From Pegea sp. RAD2-039 (Eukaryota > Chordata > Thaliacea > Salpida > Salpidae), in contig JAQGEQ010000161.1 of NCBI GenBank assembly GCA_034620365.1, forward strand, positions 186,001-250,000: a stretch of 64,000 nt of DNA, read 5' to 3'. This document shows positions 52,930 through 64,000 of this stretch, piece after piece; the first letter of the stretch is position 1, and every line of letters begins with the position of its first letter. Both the position numbers and the translations under genes were made by a program. The notes under the pieces are model-generated. The model had not been told where the DNA came from, ran no database searches, and worked only from the letters and a program-made list of their open reading frames with translations.

Positions 52930-55900
52930 TCTTTTATTATAACCACTTAATCAGCTCTTACTTGAAAAGACTTTTTCAGTTGTATTGATGATAGAAAAAA
53001 TTTGCTTTTTACTGGCAGCTTAATCTCGTAATAATTAATCTGTTAAATTGGAGATTACAACGCCATAAGGATTTTTGTTAAGTAAAAGAAGACAAAAACC
53101 AGATTCTAATTTGTAAGCAAGTTTGTAAGGTAAGATCTTCATCAGCCACAAAACTTATCTTAGTTCTTTTATATTAGGCTAATACAGGGTAGAGTTGATG
53201 ACACAATGGATAGGTTAAAAGAAAAAATCGACTGGCCATCTGGTTAATTGAAGCTTCGTCGACAATAACCACCGTAACGGCCATGCCAACTAACAAGCCA
53301 CCCGCAAATAACTAGCTGCGTTCTCACCAATCACTAATAGGGAACAGACGCCGATCGACTTGGATTTAACGGCCTCGGCTGTTAAAAGCTGAAGATTTCG
53401 AAAGTGGAATGAATCGAACTAAGACGCAGCTCTTTATCTTGCAGAAGAAGAGTCTCTTTGTTTAATCAAGTACATCAAACGAGCCTATACTCAAGGACAG
53501 TGAGTTACGGTGAATTTGTTTGTGGCAGCTCTTGCTTTTACTTGATTACATGGCTGTAGGTTCGATAGACGAAGGCATATACCTACAAGAATCGATGTCT
53601 TTTTAGTAAACAATAATGCTTGGTAGCTTCAAAAACAATTTAAATGTAAAATTTCACCAAATTTTAATGCTGTAAACGCCTAGGTATGTTATTACGTTTA
53701 CGAGCGGAAAACGTACAACGATAAAAGAACAAATTTTGGCTTCTTACAATGTTGACCTTTGGATTAAGTTAAAACATTTAAACTTTAACTTCCTTACACA
53801 GTTTATAATTTTTTAGGTCTTCGTTCTCGTTGCTTTGTCTAATTAATTCGCAGCACTTGAAGAAAAACTGACTCTTTCAATTATTTTTAAACTGTCGGTT
53901 AGTTTTGTTAAAAAACATTTTATTTTCATTTACTCGAAAACATATAGTTTTCAGAATCGATGTGTTGAAGACCGAAACGAATGCGCAAAAACGTGTTTGG
54001 ATACGGCGCCATTACATAAGAATCACAGGTCACGGTTGCCACCAAATATACTACTTCGTGTGTAGCCTAAACAATCAAAATTTTAAACGTCACTCTGGTT
54101 ATAGGCTTGGTGTGAGCACCAAAATTGTCCCTCAAAAACGGCAGCGAAAGTTTATTTATCAATCCATATTTATTCCATCAAATTTTGAATTATACAGTAA
54201 GGTAGTACTGACGTATAAATGATATTGATATTGAATGAATTAGTCTACTGTCGTATGCAACAAATTTTCCCAGTATTATAACCCTTTCTGAACCTTCACA
54301 TTATTCGGTTTATATTCTAAACAACAAAAGCAATTTAATTAATTTTCAAAATGGTTTGCTTTAATAATCTAAATGATACTTCAAATATTTTCAATTAAAG
54401 CTCTGACAGTGTTTTATAGACAGGATTTTAAAGACTCACGAAAAACTAAACAGAAATTAGCAAAACAAAACATTAAGTTTTAGGCTAAAAGATAACAAAT
54501 ATGTATAAGCCAAATTGTTTTATAAAAATAAAAGAAATTAAATCAAAGTAAATTTTCTTTTCTCCTCGCTTAGGTTGAAGAGCAGACTCATTAAGTCGAG
54601 CTGCCGGATGTAATTGGCGTTTCACTGGATTAATGTCTGCAAGAAGTGTAAAAATTTTCGAAAATAAGAACGACACTTGAAATACGTGGTCATATTTACT
54701 CTTGAAGTTTTCCTAGGGTAATCAATTCAATAATTGAAACAAAATAAGTTTTTTGGCAAGTGAATTACTGCTATAAATCAAAATAGAATAAAGTTTGTCT
54801 GATATTAGCTAATACTTTTACTGAGAGCAATAATTGTCTAAAATCTGTGATTAGAGTAAGGAACTAATTACAAATTATTTCAACATTTTCAATGCAAATA
54901 AAGACGTTTCCGAATTTCTCAGCTTTAAACATTCCGTAAGGACTTTTATAGGCAAAAATTAAACAATACAACAAATTTACTCAAACGAAAAACTTATTGT
55001 TATTTTTCAGAAAGTATAAATCTTTCTATGAAGTCACCAGATTAAAAAATACAAATTACTAAGCTCTTGCTACATAATATCAAAGTTTTGTTGAGAATAA
55101 TTTCTCCTATTTTTACTGATTGCTGCTATAAAAATTCAAAATGATAAACAACCTTTTAATGAAAAAGCCAAAATGAGCATAACTACATATGCACATATGC
55201 TTTGTATATCAAATGACAGCGTGAATCCGTGCTACAAATTGTGTAAGAAAGGAAAAGGACATTTGGTGTTCGGGTTAGATATCTTTTTTACAGCTGAATA
55301 TTTGTCTATGACAAACAGCTAGGCGATCTGCTATCAAACTAATTTTGAGCTATCTGTAGAAGAAGCGATCCGGAAATCTTTGCTAAGACCACATGGGTGA
55401 ATATATTGTACTTTATCAATAGCACAGCAAGCTTTATATTGTTAATTAAATTCTTGCAAATATCTGAGTGCACTCATTCTTGTGCTTAAAAGCTGACTGA
55501 AAATTGTTTCAAAATGCAATTATTTTACTGAAAAAGTCAAAAAGAAATTTTTCTTTAGAGATTTATTGAATTTTATTTACACTTGTAAATGTTTAAATCA
55601 AATAACATACTTTGAAAATCAATCCGTAAGTAAACACGTGATTTATCTTCATTGGACATAATAATAATAAAAATGAGATGACAGCTAACCTTGTGTGTAT
55701 AAAATGTTTCTTTTTAATTATCCATTCAATATTTTGGGTTAAAATAAAACTTTGAGTTGCAAAAAATTGTTTACACAACGGCCTATTTCTGTAAATATAT
55801 AAAAATTACATAAGACGTATATACTTCTTGACGTTTTATTTGAAATTAACTTAAACAACTAAACGACTTAAAACAATCAACTCTTTAAGTATATCAAGCT

Positions 55901-58900
55901 CATAAAATTTCAGTTAAACTAAACAATAGAAATGAATTTTGTAGAAAGCACTGACCAATTGTTTACATTGAAATTTTACATTAAATTTAGAAATTACTAG
56001 ATAGATAATTGAGTTTCATCAATTTAAATGATTCTTTATAATCAAAAGATGTACATTCATCTTTAAACTTATAAATCGTTACGCCTATTTCCTGTTCAAA
56101 TGACAATCCAACTTAAATATTTGCTTAAATGAATTTCAGCTCACATTAAGATGAACGAGACATTTATATAAAACTTATGAAAAGCTTTGACGAGCAAATT
56201 TTCGTTAAAAATGGAAGCTGGTTAGTAAAAGAAAGTAAAAGCAGCATGTCTTTGTGTTTATTAAACGACTGAATTGTATGTGATTGAATTAAATGCTTCG
56301 TTATTAACATTTAGATGTCTAAAACTTTACTATAAAACTTTTTAAACATTTATTCATCTAATTGTTATATAGAAATTCTAAATGAAACTAAAACCCTTTT
56401 TCCAATAGCTTATGTAACAAACTACAGAAGAATGTTTTAATATTAATTTATTTACAAAAAATAAATAAACAGTTTTCTTATTTTTACTATTTAGTATAAA
56501 GAACTGTTTATTTTAATATATTTTTGATTTATTTGCAAGAATTAAACAAATGATTAAAACTAAATATTAAGAAGTAGTTTAAAACCATTAAAGTTTTTTA
56601 AGATCATTTATCAAATCTGATTTATAAACCTATAGAGATCTATTTTTAAAAGCGTAATTAATACTCAAAAGTCAAGATACTACATTTACTGAGATTTTGA
56701 TCAAAGCAAAACAAATTATGTAAAAACTAGTTTCTCAATTCGAATACATCATAATAAAAAAGAGCTAACAAAATAAACTAAGAAAAGTTTGTTTATAGTC
56801 TGTGTTTTTAAATTTAGTTGAAAAACTTTTGATAACCTTTCAGTTTGAATTTCTTCTAAACTATAATTTTGCTCTACAAAAATAAGCTCATTATTTCATT
56901 GTACGTTCGGCAGATATTTACATATTAATATTTCATGTCAAAATCACTTAAACCAAAGCTGTAAGATACATTGTGAAGTTGATCACTTTTAAAATAAATC
57001 GAATCTAAAGCTGACAAACAAATATTTACCAAGTGCTTAGAAAACAATTCAAAGTGAAAATTCTTTATCTCACGTATTTAGAATGTCATAACACAATCAC
57101 ACTTTCGATTAATTCAGTCGTAAAATTCCTAGCTTAGTAACTGAAAGCAAGCTTGTTATACAAGCAAATAAATTGTTACTTAAATTGCAAGTAGTCGCAG
57201 ATAAAGAAGATTAGCTTCACGCTTCAGTAATCACCTAATCAGAAATCCCTGTTGACGACATTTATAAGTTTGCTAACAGATTAACAAAGTTGATTTTAAT
57301 TTGAATTTATTAAGCCACTGGTTGATTATTAAAATAAAATTTAATTAGAAAATACAAATAAAGGCTTTTAAAAGATATGAGGGTTATTGTTTCTAAATAT
57401 TTTTGCTTGGATTATTCGGATATAAAATAGATTAATTGCTTAACTTTAAATCTTTCATATCTAATCAAATGAAAGTTGACAATATCGTTAAATGATTTAC
57501 ACAAAAGTTAATCATGCAAAGCTAGCTTATATAGGTAGGCTTGATAGAAAAATGAGTCATTTAGTGATTAACTTTCTTAGCATTTAAAATACTTTGAAAT
57601 TGTAAAAAAGTCAAGCAACCAAAGCAGTTTATATTTTCTACTCTTACTTAAGTTTATTGAACTATGCTATGATTAGAGATAGATTAGTTTTGCTTAAATA
57701 ACAATTTGTTTATTTTTAAACATGAAAAGTTAACTGCAGTAACTTGGTTTACATAACAAAATATATTTAAGTTAAAAAATAATTTAACTTAGCTTTCAGA
57801 AATTCAAATAGTAACTAGTTTTATTACTAACTTGTTAAGATTGTAATTAAAGGTCAATAAAAATAAGTTGTTATTCATATAATATAAACTTTAATCTGTA
57901 GAATAACTACAATAATATTCAAAAGTAACAAAGCAAATTAAATTAAAAAATGCTCCTGAAAATCTTATTGAATCATCTGAATAAATCTAGATAAAGACTA
58001 AACTTTTATCAATAGTTTGATTTTACTTGAAAATCTGTAACTGCTTTACTGTAGTCTAAGTTCTGTTGTTCTGATTATTATAAAAGACTTAAAACTAAAA
58101 ATGTTTAATTATACTGATTAAATAGTTATTAATATTTACATTAAATTATCTTACGATTTAAGAGTATTTACTGATAAAGTAAATATAAACATTTCTTTAA
58201 CCAGCAAGAAATAATTTCGAAACCTTCACAAAAGAAATATGAAAGTATATTTTAATATAAGTCTTGTAAATTATATTAAAAGATTTATTTCTATTTCAAA
58301 TACAAATATAACTGAAAGAATATATCAAAAGACAAAAACTAAATATTTTCTAAACAATCAATACTAATCTGGTATGGGTTTTTTAATTATGAAATGTTTA
58401 TAAATATTTTGCAAAATTTTTAACAATTATCATTAACTTTTTTCTAAATATAAGATAATAAAAGCTTTAAAAATCTTTATTTGCAAACTTATTTAATTGA
58501 CTTAGTAATTTCCAAACTACCGTTTAAATAACATTCAACTTCAAATTAATCAAGATTGAATAAAAATTTTGTTAAATATATATCTGAAAAAATTATTTTT
58601 CTTGTTACTTATTTTCACATTTAAATAACTTTCGCTCATAAATAATATTGTTTATTTACAAGTCTTTAAACAAAATTGAATTTATTTAAACTAATACTCG
58701 ATTGCTGCTTTTAAATTTCAAAGTTCATGTTATTCGTAACAACTTATAACTCAATTAAACAACTAGAAGTTATTCTTTATTCAATCAACTTTAAAAGTAA
58801 ATCGACAATTATTTGCGATAAAAGTGTATAATTTTTCATAAACTAACCCTCTGTTGAAAATGTTTTACGCAGAAGCTTATGAATAATGCACTAAACAAAT

Positions 58901-61900
58901 TTTATTCTAAAAAAATTGTTACAATTGAGCCTAATAGAGTAAATATTTAAATAATATAATAGAAGACAAAAGACTTAAAGTTACTTCACCAAAAACTCAA
59001 CAATTTTTTGACCAAAAAACAAACTAAATTGCTATTAGGAGCAATTAGTAGACTATTTCATTCAGCTCAATAAAGTAAGTTGAAATTAAACTAGTTATTT
59101 CTAATGGTCAATTATCAAGAATTTTACTGCAAGCAAATTTGGCCCTTTTATGAAAGTACAAACTGGCTTATATTTAAAAGTGGCCTGAATCTACTTCCAA
59201 ATTTAAAAACATCTTTCTTAAATATTTTCTTTCAAATTGAATACTGGAAAGTTATTTAATTTAGAAATGCAAATAATATTTTTGTGGTTTAATTTAGCAA
59301 ATGAAATTTTTTTACTTTAGTCTGGTAGAATTTTTATTCAATTTATTTTAATGAAACAAAAGATTTTGAATTTATGAGTTAAAAAAATAAAATTTTAGCT
59401 TGAAATTTTAAATTGGCAAAATTTAAGGTTATAAACAATTCGCTTGTATGTTGAAACTTAATTTTCACACAAGTGTTCACAAGCTTCTAACTTTATATTA
59501 AAAATTTAAGCTTTTTCAGCTACCTGACAGTATTTTTATTTGCTAGTGACGTTTTTATAGACAAAAATGGTAATAAAGAAAAGTATCAGCCTAAATAATG
59601 AAGTAAATTGCCCATGTCCTACGCATAATTGAATAATTTGAAACTGAAATTGTAGATAATCAAATCAATAATTAATGTGACACTACAAGTTAATTACCAA
59701 GGGACATTTTGTGAAGTAATCTATTTTCTTTGAAATCTTATAAGAGTCAGCATTTTTATAGTTGTTAATAAGTAGAAAATATAGAGCTGACAATCAGACA
59801 AAGAAAACGCAAATTAATTCAATACCTTGCCAGCAAACTAACAAATAGGCATCAAATAACACAAAAATAACTTTTAGCATTTAATTTCAAAAAATAGATG
59901 ACTTATTTGTATACATCAAAACTGAAAAAGTTTTATTTGACTATTGACTGTTTATCGATATTCTAATTTCTGGAAGAAGTACACTTTATATGACCTTAAA
60001 TAAATATTTCTGCTTAAAAATCATCTATTTGATAGTGGCTTTCTTATCCTGGTAAGAAAAATATAATTAAATGAAATAGCGGGCAGGGCTGTACATTAGT
60101 TCGACCACGAAAACAAAATTGACTTTGAAGTAGTGAATGATTTATCAATCATAATGTAATTTATCTAAACATAGTAGCAGTCCGAACTTTTCTTAACTTG
60201 TAGATTTCAAAATCTTTTTTTGTTTCTTGAACTTTACCGTTAGATCTTCTAAACAATTATCTATGTTCGGAAAATTTTAAAAGTAAAAAATACTGTTTGA
60301 AAATCTTTAACTTTAATAAAACCATCAAAATCTGTACAAAACAGATAAAAATGTCTTTATTCTCTGCTTCTATGTGTTTAAAACTATTCACGGCATGAAA
60401 TTGATCCATCTGTAAATCATCAAATAATAACCAGAAGGTATATGATTTAATGGACAATTTTCTTTAAATTTTTATGATAATAAGTTTAGATTTTTCTTTC
60501 GCGCTTTGTTCAATTCTATACGTCAGGTTGTTTGCATCTTTTGATCTATAACCTTATGAGATAAATCATAAAAGATCTTACTTACAAATAAGTACACAAA
60601 CTAATAAACTACTTATTACTCTTGCCAAGTAGTAACTGCAGTAATTGAATACAAACACCGAACTTAAAGCAAGGCCGTTGAATTTACAAATGCTGCCTAG
60701 AGCTTAATTGTTAAATTATAATGATCTAATTAAGTCAATTTGCTATAGAAGGTATTGAATGTAAAGATTAAGTTATACTGAAGAAGTGTAGAATATTAAA
60801 ATGAATCTTTCAACAAAACAGTAACTGACTTTATAGTAGGTTTTATTCGAGTCATTAATTACTTTCAAAATCATTGAAGATATTGAATTATGTTTGTTCA
60901 TATCTTTTGCCATTTATTTTCAGGTGTATGGAACGGTTTATAAAAGAATTTTTGACTATAGCAGATTTTAAAATGGCGCTGAAGTTTTTCTAGATGATTT
61001 TTTAACCGTTGAAAAATGTTTTATGTTTTTCATTGGAAACGTAAATGATTAAAGCATAATTAAAGATTTGAGATTCGTTAATAATATACTGAAATTAGAA
61101 TTCTGTCAATTTCAGATTTGGTGGAGTTATTATCTAAAGTGTTCATATAATTGCCAACGATCTGACCAAGTTTTCCATTTGTTTAAAAATTAGTTGAAAA
61201 CATTAAATATAAACTTTCATCAAAATTATGACTTCGAAAAAATGTTAAGAAAATACATCTATCAGCAGATCGATTCTTAAAAAAATTTATTTGACTTTTT
61301 GTGACGATAGAGAACAAGTTAATGAAAGGGAGTTGAAGATAATAGGAAATTATAAGTATGATGAATCAAGCAAGCCAAATTTTGACTCGGGATATATACC
61401 TACTTGAGACAACATTTAAGCTAGGAAACCTAGCAGAAAACAACTTACAAACTGTTCTTCATCGAAAACTAATTTAATTAATAGTTGTTTATTTTAAAGC
61501 GGGGTCAATCATCAAAAAACGTTTGGTTAAACTGAAAAGATAAATAGTCTAGAAGAAAAAAATCGTCGATAGTAATCTCTATTCGAACTTATTGCTGAGG
61601 ATACTCTACATTTACACAAGTAGAAGTTTCTGAACAACTTTTACAATAGTCACCTAATATTGTGTGAAAAAGATAAGAACAAGTAGGTCGATGTAAAACT
61701 TGAAGAACTAACTTATGATTAGTATTTGATGAAGCCAAATGAGTAATATGTAAAATTAAAAGGAACACACCTGCACCAGTCGATATTTATGATTATGAAA
61801 TTCGATTTCAAGATGATATCACTGTATCAAAAAGTAGTTACCTCTCAACACAATTTCATATTGTCACGATAGACAGTTTAAATTTTACACATACAACATA

Positions 61901-62999
61901 TTTGTAATTCTACACATTCAGTTTTAGGTTCTCATTTAGAGCGACTGAATTTTCTTACGAGTTTTCAACAATAGAATTAATTTAAAAAAGAGAATAAGAA
62001 TTTCTCATGTTCTCATTCATGTTGGTTTCATATATTTCATCAGTATGAAAAGAGAAAATATTAATTACTCATTTTTTCTCAGTTTTTTTTACCTTTAAAC
62101 TCTGAAAATGATAAAATTTTGAATTTGAAGTTGATATTCGATACTCATAATTAATAATAATGAGAAATAAAATAAAACTTTCATACAATAATAATTTGTG
62201 AGTATACAACAGATTAAAAAAGTTGGGAGCTATTTCTAATTAAATGTTCTATTAATAACATGAAACAGAACTGTTGCAAAACCTGTTAGAGAGTATTGTG
62301 GTAATTGTACTAACATGTATCTTTTTACAATGAGTCGAGAAGTAATGGTGTGATTTAAACTTTAGGGGCTAGGTAACGTTATAAACATGTAGATCGACAA
62401 AAAACAGACTCCAATTACACAAACTGCTTCGTGTTTTCAAAACAACACCTGCTTCAATAAAAAATTAAAGAAAAGACTAACGTAAAATTCAATTGTGTTG
62501 TTTCAAATGTGTTTCTCACAGAAAAGGAGTTTTAGAGTTAATTAAACATGACTAAGTTTTAATTATATAGCCATGGGCTGCTTTATCTTTATAAGTTAAT
62601 TGCTAAATAGAAACTTCATAAAACTTTTGAGGAAAAAGAAATCCACATAAAGTTCTTTCAGTAAGCTGTAAGCTGTTTACTTAATTGTTTAATTTATTCT
62701 TAGTTTTCATTTTAATTAAAACCTAAACAAAAATATAAAAGTGCTCACCTAAATAAACACATTACTCAAATTATTAAACAAATAAAATTTAAATGATTAA
62801 AGTAGCAGTAATTTAAATATTTAAGACAATTGCAGCTCGTCAAAGGAATGCCTTCACTGCTACAACCTTCATTTATTATTCAACAACAATGTGGTAACAT
62901 GATAAATAACCACAGAACGGAAGTGAAGCTACATTATCACAAAGACAAAATTATAAATGAGCTTTAAGATGCCAAATAATAGCGCTTAATGAATCCTTG
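52930..62999. other. AT-rich region upstream of ZFHX without recognised genes
   Basis: About 10 kb with no supported coding exon. Positions 53200-54130 are GC-richer and hold a plus-strand frame of 105 codons (53905-54222) without a recognisable domain. The remainder to 63 kb is very AT-rich and looks like intergenic or upstream-intron DNA. Confidence 0.5.
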
Positions 63000-63143
63000 T
63001 CACCATCCGCTAATTACTACTCTTCTTTCTCTCATCCTTTCTCTTTCTTCTCTACATCTACAACAAACAACAAATATCTCTATTTACTTTTCTTCTGTCT
63101 TTGAAGATACTTCATGTAACCACAAAATGTCACGACCGCTAAG

Positions 63144-63151
63144 TGACGTCA
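63144..63151. promoter_or_regulatory. Second CRE octamer TGACGTCA in a GC-richer, CT-rich segment
   Basis: A perfect CREB/ATF palindrome lies in a segment that begins with a CT-rich tract (63018-63060) and is visibly richer in GC than the preceding 10 kb. It could mark a distal promoter or enhancer of ZFHX or the promoter of a neighbouring gene; strand and target cannot be told. Confidence 0.35.
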
Positions 63152-63280
63152 TTTTCGAAGGTTAGGTGCGTGAAACAGTAAAGCATCGAGTTGAAATCCT
63201 GGTGTAAAATTAATGATGACAAGCAATACAAAGGTGCAACCGTCAATACTGGCAAACAGTCTGCTGAAAAGCATTCGACG

Positions 63281-63320
63281 GAAGAACCTAAGAAACCGAT
63301 TCAATGTCGGTAGGTTCTTC
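63281..63320. ncRNA. Strong 14-bp hairpin (possible structured RNA or DNA element)
   Basis: GAAGAACCT (63281-63289) pairs with AGGTTCTTC (63312-63320), and ACCGA (63295-63299) pairs with TCGGT (63307-63311), contiguous on the 3' side. A 5-nt bulge (AAGAA) interrupts the 5' side and the loop is TTCAATG. No known RNA family is recognised, and the function is unknown. Confidence 0.3.
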
Positions 63321-63327
63321 AGCCTGA

Positions 63328-63360
63328 TTGAATAATTCATCTCACGCTTGAATAATTCAT
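63328..63360. repeat. Direct repeat of TTGAATAATTCAT
   Basis: Two identical 13-nt copies (63328-63340 and 63348-63360) start 20 nt apart. Each contains the palindrome GAATAATTC. They begin 8 nt after the hairpin at 63281-63320. Confidence 0.7.
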
Positions 63361-64000
63361 ACAACACAGAATATTTGAGCGCCTCCTAACGAACACTCTT
63401 CACTAACTTAAGCGATTTTTCATGTCGCAACAGACGAGGAACTTTCTGATACTTGTAGACTTCTGAGCACTTGGCAGCTTTCTGTCGCATTTAAATGATA
63501 TTAAAACACAAGGTTAGTAAAATACTTGATAAGTAAAAAAGTAACATGGTTTCATTTGCTCCTTTTGGAAACTGCTGCAAACAGGATACATAGAGAGACA
63601 TAGAAATATGACAAAACATAGAACATGAGAAAAAATACATTCAAATTATAGCCGTGAACAAAATAGGAGTCTCATTAATTTTTAGAAATTTTTCTTTTGT
63701 TACAGCACACCACAGCATATAAAAGCCAGTCACTTTGGGGAGTAATAACGAATAAATCAAATATACTAGGAAAAAGTAAGTTAACGTGAAAGAAATGAAA
63801 AATAAATGAAAGTACTCCAACTAATTTTTTATTCTTATTTTAAATCCTTATTTTGTTGATTGAAGCAATTGATGTAAAAACTAAACTTGCTACTTATTGC
63901 TTGCTACATTAACCTTGCTTCATAAATTTGAGTTTTACATTTGTTTGGTTTGTACTAAACTTTAAGTAATTTATTAAAACTAGTTTTATACAAATTTTTC

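Noticed and set aside
53905..54222. Plus-strand 105-codon ORF upstream of ZFHX
   Set aside because: It lies in a GC-richer patch but has no recognisable domain or supporting start context; I left it as unassigned.
63149..63367. Minus-strand 72-codon ORF
   Set aside because: It spans the hairpin and the direct repeat and has no recognisable domain; probably not coding.

Overview
The window is nuclear DNA from an animal, most likely an AT-rich invertebrate bilaterian. By eye the base composition is roughly 70 % A+T, the gene is split by many GT-AG introns, and the one clear gene belongs to a family known only from animals. I cannot fix the phylum from sequence alone. I found no bacterial genes, transposon-encoded proteins, rRNA, convincing tRNA or CRISPR array.

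Almost everything that can be supported is one gene on the minus strand. It is a member of the ZFHX family of giant zinc-finger/homeodomain transcription factors (vertebrate ZFHX3/ATBF1 and ZFHX4, fly zfh2). I reconstructed 30 coding exons from an ATG at 52304 to a TAA at 2394, about 50 kb of genome for about 2350 codons. Reading phase is compatible at every junction except the last third of the tail, where a proposed 20-nt microexon (3765-3784) is needed. The protein has eight C2H2-type fingers (seven before the homeodomains, one between HD3 and HD4), four homeodomains and long Q/N/S-rich linkers.

Layout from 5' to 3' of the gene, which is right to left in the window. Positions 52930-64000 are flanking DNA with a few regulatory-looking elements, notably a perfect CRE octamer and a strong hairpin near 63.1-63.3 kb. 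Positions 52710-52900 look like a proximal promoter and a non-coding first exon: CRE octamer, ATG-free leader and a strong donor. Coding exons 1-4 (52304-42958) are small and separated by introns of 0.3-5 kb. A 16.3-kb intron (26628-42957) follows and holds GC-richer islands, a Z-DNA-prone inverted repeat and some plus-strand ORFs of unknown meaning. Exons 5-19 (26627-9022) encode fingers 2-7. The large exon 20 (8904-6422) encodes HD1, HD2 and the first part of HD3. Exons 21-27 (6352-4011) are separated mostly by 52-69-nt introns and finish HD3, finger 8 and HD4. Exons 28-30 (2851-2394) give a Q-rich C-terminus. A candidate 3' UTR runs to a poly(A) signal at 1180-1185.

The notable points are gene-structural: identical intron positions inside HD3 and HD4, one GC-AG intron, a 54-nt in-frame intron that could be retained, a 7-codon upstream ORF whose stop overlaps the main ATG, a tandem acceptor, a microexon, and a possible internal start like that of mammalian ATBF1-B. 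I did not find evidence of a wholly new biological system.
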